A stretch of 9,282 nt of DNA from Chloroflexia bacterium (GTDB lineage: Bacteria > Chloroflexota > Chloroflexia > Thermomicrobiales > JALYUS01): positions 1-9,282 of the forward strand of contig JAICIL010000174.1 of NCBI GenBank assembly GCA_025924435.1. The letters are read 5' to 3'. Positions 5,351 through 9,282 of this stretch are shown here, piece by piece. How positions within the stretch are numbered: the stretch's first letter is position 1; each line of letters begins with the position of its first letter. The notes below the pieces were generated by a model that saw only the letters and a list, made by a program, of their open reading frames with translations, had not been told where the DNA came from and did not search any database. A program made the position numbers and the translations under genes.

Positions 5351-6583
5351 TTACCACCGGAGGAAGTCGCGGAGCGTGCCGCGCTTCTGCGCGATGCCCG
5401 GCACCTCGAAGAGATCGAGGCCGCCACGGAGGGCATGCGCGGCGCGCCCGGTGTAGTGGGGCGCGTGCGGCCCGCCGCCGAGTTGGGCGATCGCGTCGCC
5501 GTCGCCGAGTTTGATGATCTGGCCGCGCGGCGCGTAGCGGAAGGCGGGGATCGGCGCGCCCGCGAGGTCGGCGGCGAGCGCGCGGGCGAGGAACCGCCCG
5601 TGCTGCTGCGCGAGGCTCGCCGTCGCGGGGCGGCGCTTCCCCGTGCCGTCGTCCATCCAGACGCAATCGCCCGCCACGTAGACAGCCGGATAGCCGGGTA
5701 ATTGGAGCGTCGGCGCGACGCGGAGCGTCCCCTCGGTCAGCGGCACGCCGAGGGTGGGGATGAGCGGGTGCGCGGTGATCCCCGCCGTCCAGATCAGCGT
5801 GCGCGCGGCGATGGTGCGGCCATCGTCGAGGCGAACGCGCTCCCCGTCCGCCCCGACGACAAATCGCCGCTGAATGAGGCGGATGCCGCGCTCCCGCATC
5901 GCGGCGCGGGCGGCGCGGTCGAAGTGCGGCGGGAGATCGGCCATCAGCCGCTCCTCGCCGTTGACGAGGACGAGGCGGATCTGATCCGGGGCGATGCCGC
6001 ACGCGGGCGCGAGACGCCGCTCGGTGAAATCGGCGAGGTCGAAGATCAGCTCGACGCCCTTCGCGCCGCCGCCCGCGACGACAATCGTCACGCCCTCGGA
6101 GGCGCGCGACGCCGTGCGGAAGCGGGCAATGAGTCGGGTGCGGATCGCCTCGGCGTCCGGCAGGTTCATGAAGGGGAGGGCGTGCGCCGCGAGGCCGCTG
6201 CCATTGCTCCCGCGCGGCAAGGTGGACGCCGCGCCGAGGGCGATCACCAGGCGGTCATAGGCAATCTCGCCGCCCTCGGCGGCGACGACGCGCCGTTCGA
6301 GGTCGAACCCGGTGATCGCCGCCTGCCGCACCGCGACGCTGCCATCCCAGAGCAGGTCGCGATAGGGCGTCGTCGCGTGCGCCGGCGCCGCCTTGCCCGC
6401 CGCGACGTCGTAGAGGAGCGGCGTGTAGGTGAACGCCCGCTGCCGGTCAATGAGCGTGACGCGCACCGGCCGCCCCGCCGCATCCCGGCGCGGACCCTCT
6501 CGCGCCAGCCGCCGTGCCAGCCGCACCCCCGCGAAGCCGCCACCGGCGATGACGATGTGCAGCGTTGAACGTTCGGTCGCCAC
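5351..6583 (-). CDS. ndh: Type II NADH:quinone oxidoreductase (NDH-2)
   Basis: The 410-residue flavoprotein oxidises NADH and passes electrons to membrane quinone without pumping protons. The FAD motif GGGFAG is at 14-19, with D46 closing the first Rossmann unit and FTYTPLLYDVAAG (51-63), typical of NDH-2, after it. The NAD motif GGGAKGVE is at 171-178, YVAGD at 302-306 holds FAD, and AQQHG (325-329) matches the quinone-site AQQG-type motif. The length is normal. No transmembrane helix is seen at the C-terminus (GTLRDFLRW), so membrane attachment would be peripheral. It starts at GTG 6583; the only ribosome-binding candidate, GCGGGA, lies in the 3' arm of a leader hairpin. It is the first gene of a three-gene operon with the LtrA-like and disulfide-reductase genes, suggesting respiratory or redox-balance control. 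Related sulfide:quinone reductases are less likely because the conserved cysteines are absent. Confidence 0.9.
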   Translation of the reverse strand: MATERSTLHIVIAGGGFAGVRLARRLAREGPRRDAAGRPVRVTLIDRQRAFTYTPLLYDVAAGKAAPAHATTPYRDLLWDGSVAVRQAAITGFDLERRVVAAEGGEIAYDRLVIALGAASTLPRGSNGSGLAAHALPFMNLPDAEAIRTRLIARFRTASRASEGVTIVVAGGGAKGVELIFDLADFTERRLAPACGIAPDQIRLVLVNGEERLMADLPPHFDRAARAAMRERGIRLIQRRFVVGADGERVRLDDGRTIAARTLIWTAGITAHPLIPTLGVPLTEGTLRVAPTLQLPGYPAVYVAGDCVWMDDGTGKRRPATASLAQQHGRFLARALAADLAGAPIPAFRYAPRGQIIKLGDGDAIAQLGGGPHAPHYTGRAAHALRGGLDLFEVPGIAQKRGTLRDFLRW

Positions 6584-6588
6584 GCAAA

Positions 6589-6629
6589 TTCCCGCTTGAA
6601 ACGCGGGAAGGGTGGCCTCGTAACCACCC
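6589..6629 (-). promoter_or_regulatory. Two adjacent leader hairpins before NDH-2
   Basis: On the minus strand, GGGTGG (6624-6629 complement) pairs with CCACCC (6610-6615 complement) around an 8-base loop. Immediately afterwards TTCCCGC pairs perfectly with GCGGGAA (6603-6609 and 6589-6595) around a 7-base loop. The second hairpin ends five bases before the GTG start and includes the only plausible Shine-Dalgarno (GGGA) in its 3' arm. This geometry would limit ribosome access unless opened. The TTT after the stem is too short for confident attenuation. Confidence 0.5.
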
Positions 6630-6649
6630 CTCCATCCAACCTGTCGTTC

Positions 6650-6658
6650 ATCGTATCA
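6650..6658 (-). promoter_or_regulatory. Extended -10 promoter candidate for the redox operon
   Basis: The minus strand reads TGATACGAT: an extended -10 TG plus one base directly before TACGAT (4 of 6 consensus, 6650-6655). Transcription would start near 6643, giving a leader of about 60 bases that contains both hairpins. No good -35 is present at 16-18 bases upstream, which extended -10 promoters tolerate. The same motif recurs at 6861-6869 on the same strand. Confidence 0.4.
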
Positions 6659-6682
6659 CAGAAGGGCGTCTTTTCCTCGTGC

Positions 6683-6711
6683 CGCGAATCGTTTGAGGCG
6701 TTCGATTCGCG
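6683..6711. repeat. 9-bp perfect inverted repeat, possible operator
   Basis: CGCGAATCG (6683-6691) and CGATTCGCG (6703-6711) are perfect reverse complements separated by 11 bases, with half-site centres 20 bases apart (about two helical turns). The site lies about 25-30 bases upstream of the candidate operon -10 on the minus strand, the position expected for an activator or repressor dimer. An RNA hairpin is possible only if transcription starts further upstream. Confidence 0.55.
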
Positions 6712-6860
6712 CAAGAATACGCGCGATGTGTTCTTTATCACGCTCCGGTTTGTTGCCGTCGTGCGAGCACATCGGCGCGTCGCATTGGCACTGCTGTTCT
6801 TCCCTTCCAGCCGCGGTGCGACGACGTTGATCAATGACAGCCGTTGCGCCAACCGCCTTA

Positions 6861-6871
6861 ATCGTATCACA
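6861..6871 (-). repeat. Second copy of ATCGTATCACA direct repeat
   Basis: This 11-base word is identical to 6650-6660 and in the same orientation, 211 bases away. On the minus strand both copies read TGTGATACGAT, an extended -10-like sequence. It may be a second upstream start for the redox operon, or the pair may be binding sites for a regulator. This copy lies about 30 bases from the plus-strand promoter candidate at 6899. Confidence 0.4.
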
Positions 6872-6898
6872 CCGAGTGGTATCGGCAGGGTTACGTCA

Positions 6899-6907
6899 TG
6901 CTAAAAT
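6899..6907 (+). promoter_or_regulatory. Extended -10 promoter for the ATPase regulator gene
   Basis: TGCTAAAAT matches an extended -10 (TG, one base, then TAAAAT, 5 of 6 consensus at 6902-6907). No clear -35 lies 16-18 bases upstream. Transcription would begin near 6914, about 38 bases before the GTG start, with the Shine-Dalgarno GGAGGT at 6941-6946 inside the leader. Confidence 0.5.
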
Positions 6908-6951
6908 GCGTCAAAGCGATCTCTTCACTCCGTTGATGCGGGAGGTGCACG

Positions 6952-9282
6952 GTGACGATGCTCTCCGCCCTCGGTGGCATGCCCCACCTCGTCGGGCGCG
7001 ACCGCGAACTGGGCATCCTGCGCGACCGTCTCGCCGCCGCGTTCGCCGGACATGGCGGCCTCGTGCTGATCGGCGGTGAGGCGGGGATCGGCAAGACGGC
7101 GCTCGCGGAAGCGCTCTGCCGGGAGGCGGCGGGGCGGGGCGCGCTCGTCCTCGTCGGGCGCTGCCACGACCGCACCGAGACGCCTCCCTACGGCCCGTGG
7201 GTCGAACTCTTCGGGCAGTACCGGCGCCCCAATGATGGCCTGCCGCTTCCCGATGCCTTCGCGGAGCGGGGGACGGTGGGCGCGGTGGCGAGTCAGGCCG
7301 CGCTCTTCCAGCAGGCGCTCGATTTCTGCACAAGCGTCTCGCAACGGCACCCCCTCCTCCTGCTCCTGGACGATCTCCACTGGGCGGACCCTGCCAGCCT
7401 CGATCTGCTCCGCTTCGTCGCCCGCTCTGTGTCCGCGCTGCCGCTGCTCGTCGTCGCCACCTACCGCTCGGACGAACTCACCCGCCGCCACGCCCTCTAT
7501 CAACTCCTGCCGCAATTCACCCGCGAGGCGGGGGCGGAGCGCATTGATCTCCATCCCCTCGACGACGATGCGGTGCGCGCGCTGATCGCCGTGCGATACT
7601 GTCTCCCCGACGCCGACACGGAGCGGCTCACGAACTTCTTGCAGAAACGCGGCGAGGGGAACGCCCTGTTCGTCGGCGAGTTGCTGCGCTCCCTCGCGGA
7701 ATCTGGCACGTTGCGGCGAGAAACGGACACATGGCATCTGGGCGACCTCGCGCATGCCGCGCTCCCGTCGCTCTTACGGCAGGTCATTGATGCGCGCGTG
7801 GGCCGACTTGATGAGAAAAGTCAGCGGCTGCTCGCCATCGCGGCGGTTGTCGGGCAGGAAGTGCCGCTCGCGGTGTGGGCGGCGGTGGCTGGTTTGGCCG
7901 AGGATATGCTGCTGCCGATGGTGGAACAGGCCGTGGAGGCCCGGCTGCTCGTCGAAACGCCGGACGGCGTGGGGGTGCGGTTCGCCCATGCGCTGATTCG
8001 TGAGGCGGTGTACGAAGGGGAGATGGCGACGCGGCGCAGGCGGCTGCATCGGGCGGTCGGCGAGGCACTGGCGGCATCTCCCCGATCCGACCCGGATGCG
8101 GTGGCATATCACTTCCGTCGGGCGGGAGATGCACAGGCAATGGTATGGCTCTATTACGCCGGAATGCGGGCAGTTTGGGCATTCGCCCTCATTACAGCGC
8201 TCGACCGGATCGAAGCGGCACTCGCCCTCCTCGCCGCGCACACGCCAGACGACGGCCCGTTCCCGTCGGCGCAGGAGAACCGTGCCCTCGCCGCCCATCT
8301 CCTCTTCACGCGCGGCGTCATCCGCTGCCAAGAGGGGTCGTCGCGCCGGGGATTGGCTGATATGGAGGCAGCGATTGTCACACTCGATACTCTCCATATT
8401 TCATCCGACGCGCCGCTATCGAGGATGTTCCGCGCGTGGGGTATCTCCTTCGATCGCAGGGAAGAACTCGTGCAGTGGCTCGCTCCAACCGGCCACTACG
8501 AGCGGGCGCAACTCCTCGCGGAGCGTCTCATCGCGCGGGAGCACGCGGGGATGGAGCGCGCGAGGCGCGAATCCAGTGCGTATCCGCAGAATTTCGCATA
8601 CTACGCATTGGGGCTCCTGCATGGGTCGTGCGGACGCCCGGAAGCGGCAAAGGAGGCATTCGTCTCCGGCAGGGCGGTCGCCCGCGCCGCGCGAGCGCTG
8701 AGCCGCGTCGCGATCCTGATATTGCAGGAACTCATCTGGGTGGCGATCCCGTACGATACCGAGAATCGCTCGGAGCAGGACCGACTCGCGCGGGAGGCCG
8801 AGAGTCTGTTGCGCCAAGCACGTGACGGTCGCCCGGATATCCTGCCGCAATTCGTGCATATTCCCCTGCTTGCATTGCGCGGACAATGGCAGGAGGCCCG
8901 TATGTTGGCGGAAGCGATGCTTGCCCTCGACGTTTCCGGAACGTATCGCCACATCCCCGCTCGTGCGTTTGCATCTCTGAGCGCGGCGCAAGGGGATTGG
9001 GCGTTCGCGGAACGATGGGCACGGGAGGAACTGCCGGAAGGACCGGATACCGAGCCGGGCGATGCAATTTTCCCGACCGCCTTACTCCTCCAACGGCTCT
9101 CCGCATCACGCGCCATCGCGGCGGACGATTATATGGCTGCGCGCTCCTGGCTCAGGGCGCATGACCGCTGGCTGGCGTGGAACGGCGCCGTGCTCGGCCG
9201 CTCCGAGGGGCAGGCGCTCTGGGCGGCGTACCACCGCGCGACCGGCGACGCCGCCGCCGCCCACGAGTCCGCGTCCCGCGCC
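6952..9282 (+). CDS. LAL/MalT-like regulator: AAA_16 ATPase with helical repeats (3' end outside window)
   Basis: The frame runs open from GTG 6952 to the window edge, 777 residues without a stop. The GTG is preferred over ATG 6958 because GGAGGT (6941-6946) is 5 bases before it. After MPHLVGRDRELGILRDRL comes a Walker A, GGEAGIGKT (about 41-49), and a Walker B, LLLLLDDLHWAD (about 135-146), the classic pattern of AAA_16 ATPases in MalT/LAL (large LuxR-family) regulators and in some cyclase- or kinase-fused sensors. A sensor-like VVATYRSDEL follows near 170, then a winged-helix-like stretch (LPSLLRQVIDARVGRLDEKSQ, then VRFAHALIREAVYEG) ending near residue 365. The remainder is alpha-helical with TPR-like elements (YALGLLHGSCGRPEAAKEAF, ALRGQWQEARMLAEAM). 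A C-terminal LuxR helix-turn-helix would be expected beyond 9282 but is not seen. It diverges from the redox operon, so it may control it in response to a ligand; this is an inference. Confidence 0.9.
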   Translation, partial: MTMLSALGGMPHLVGRDRELGILRDRLAAAFAGHGGLVLIGGEAGIGKTALAEALCREAAGRGALVLVGRCHDRTETPPYGPWVELFGQYRRPNDGLPLPDAFAERGTVGAVASQAALFQQALDFCTSVSQRHPLLLLLDDLHWADPASLDLLRFVARSVSALPLLVVATYRSDELTRRHALYQLLPQFTREAGAERIDLHPLDDDAVRALIAVRYCLPDADTERLTNFLQKRGEGNALFVGELLRSLAESGTLRRETDTWHLGDLAHAALPSLLRQVIDARVGRLDEKSQRLLAIAAVVGQEVPLAVWAAVAGLAEDMLLPMVEQAVEARLLVETPDGVGVRFAHALIREAVYEGEMATRRRRLHRAVGEALAASPRSDPDAVAYHFRRAGDAQAMVWLYYAGMRAVWAFALITALDRIEAALALLAAHTPDDGPFPSAQENRALAAHLLFTRGVIRCQEGSSRRGLADMEAAIVTLDTLHISSDAPLSRMFRAWGISFDRREELVQWLAPTGHYERAQLLAERLIAREHAGMERARRESSAYPQNFAYYALGLLHGSCGRPEAAKEAFVSGRAVARAARALSRVAILILQELIWVAIPYDTENRSEQDRLAREAESLLRQARDGRPDILPQFVHIPLLALRGQWQEARMLAEAMLALDVSGTYRHIPARAFASLSAAQGDWAFAERWAREELPEGPDTEPGDAIFPTALLLQRLSASRAIAADDYMAARSWLRAHDRWLAWNGAVLGRSEGQALWAAYHRATGDAAAAHESASRA

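Larger units (their letters stand above)
6584..6951. other. Divergent intergenic control region
   Basis: These 368 bases separate the minus-strand redox operon from the plus-strand ATPase gene and carry no supported gene. They are less GC-rich than the flanking genes. They hold two hairpins next to the NDH-2 start, a 9-bp inverted repeat (6683-6711), a direct repeat ATCGTATCACA at 6650-6660 and 6861-6871, and an extended -10 promoter on the plus strand. The density of elements suggests shared regulation of both transcription units. Confidence 0.6.

Noticed and set aside
5340..6002. N-terminal extension of the LtrA frame upstream of ATG 5339
   Set aside because: This part is Arg/Pro-rich, out-of-frame reading of the NDH-2 gene; LtrA similarity begins after MAKRMLRV and lies just after the NDH-2 stop.
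5702..6568. Plus-strand open frame of 288 codons opposite NDH-2
   Set aside because: Arg/Asp/Ala-rich antisense shadow produced by high GC; the minus strand encodes a complete NDH-2.

Overview
This is a high-GC, gene-dense bacterial window with strongly GC-rich third codon positions. Several starts are GTG or TTG, and several genes have clear Shine-Dalgarno sequences. The content is a MalT/LAL-type signal ATPase, an LtrA-family membrane protein, a type II NADH dehydrogenase, a lipoamide-dehydrogenase-fold flavoprotein, orphan receiver domains and short heptamer repeats. That would fit a Chloroflexota lineage such as Thermomicrobia, but this is only an inference from gene content; there is no rRNA or other phylogenetic marker here.

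Left part, plus strand (1-2046). The window opens on the Pro/Ala-rich C-terminal end of an unidentified protein. Two small single-domain receiver-like proteins follow. The first (140-523) is degenerate and may be frameshifted near base 383. The second (539-922) is a complete receiver fold whose phosphoacceptor aspartate is replaced by glutamate. After a small inverted repeat that overlaps a candidate -35 box come an 87-residue coiled-coil protein and a six-helix membrane protein.

Middle (2047-2725). About 400 bases hold no convincing gene. Next, on the minus strand, is a selenocysteine tRNA gene (selC, 2452-2549) with anticodon UCA, a long variable arm, a 6-bp D stem and an encoded CCA. A sigma70-like promoter for it sits at 2613-2641, inside the spacer of a 27-bp inverted repeat built from GTAGYCR-type heptamers. 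This region lies directly downstream of a minus-strand operon. No selA, selB, selD or selenoprotein gene is visible in the window.

Minus-strand operon (6583 down to 2726). The order is type II NADH dehydrogenase, LtrA-family membrane protein, then a pyridine nucleotide-disulfide oxidoreductase. The first two genes are 11 bases apart. The second and third overlap by 140 bases, which is unusually long. Together they look like a membrane and redox module, with NADH oxidation to quinone and a dithiol/disulfide flavoenzyme; the shared physiology is an inference. The leader of the operon carries two adjacent hairpins, an extended -10 promoter and a 9-bp inverted repeat that may be an operator.

Right part, plus strand (6952-9282). 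Divergent from the operon is a large gene open at the window edge, encoding an AAA_16-type ATPase followed by helical-repeat sequence. It resembles LuxR/MalT-family (LAL) regulators whose DNA-binding domain would lie beyond base 9282. Its position makes it a candidate regulator of the redox operon.
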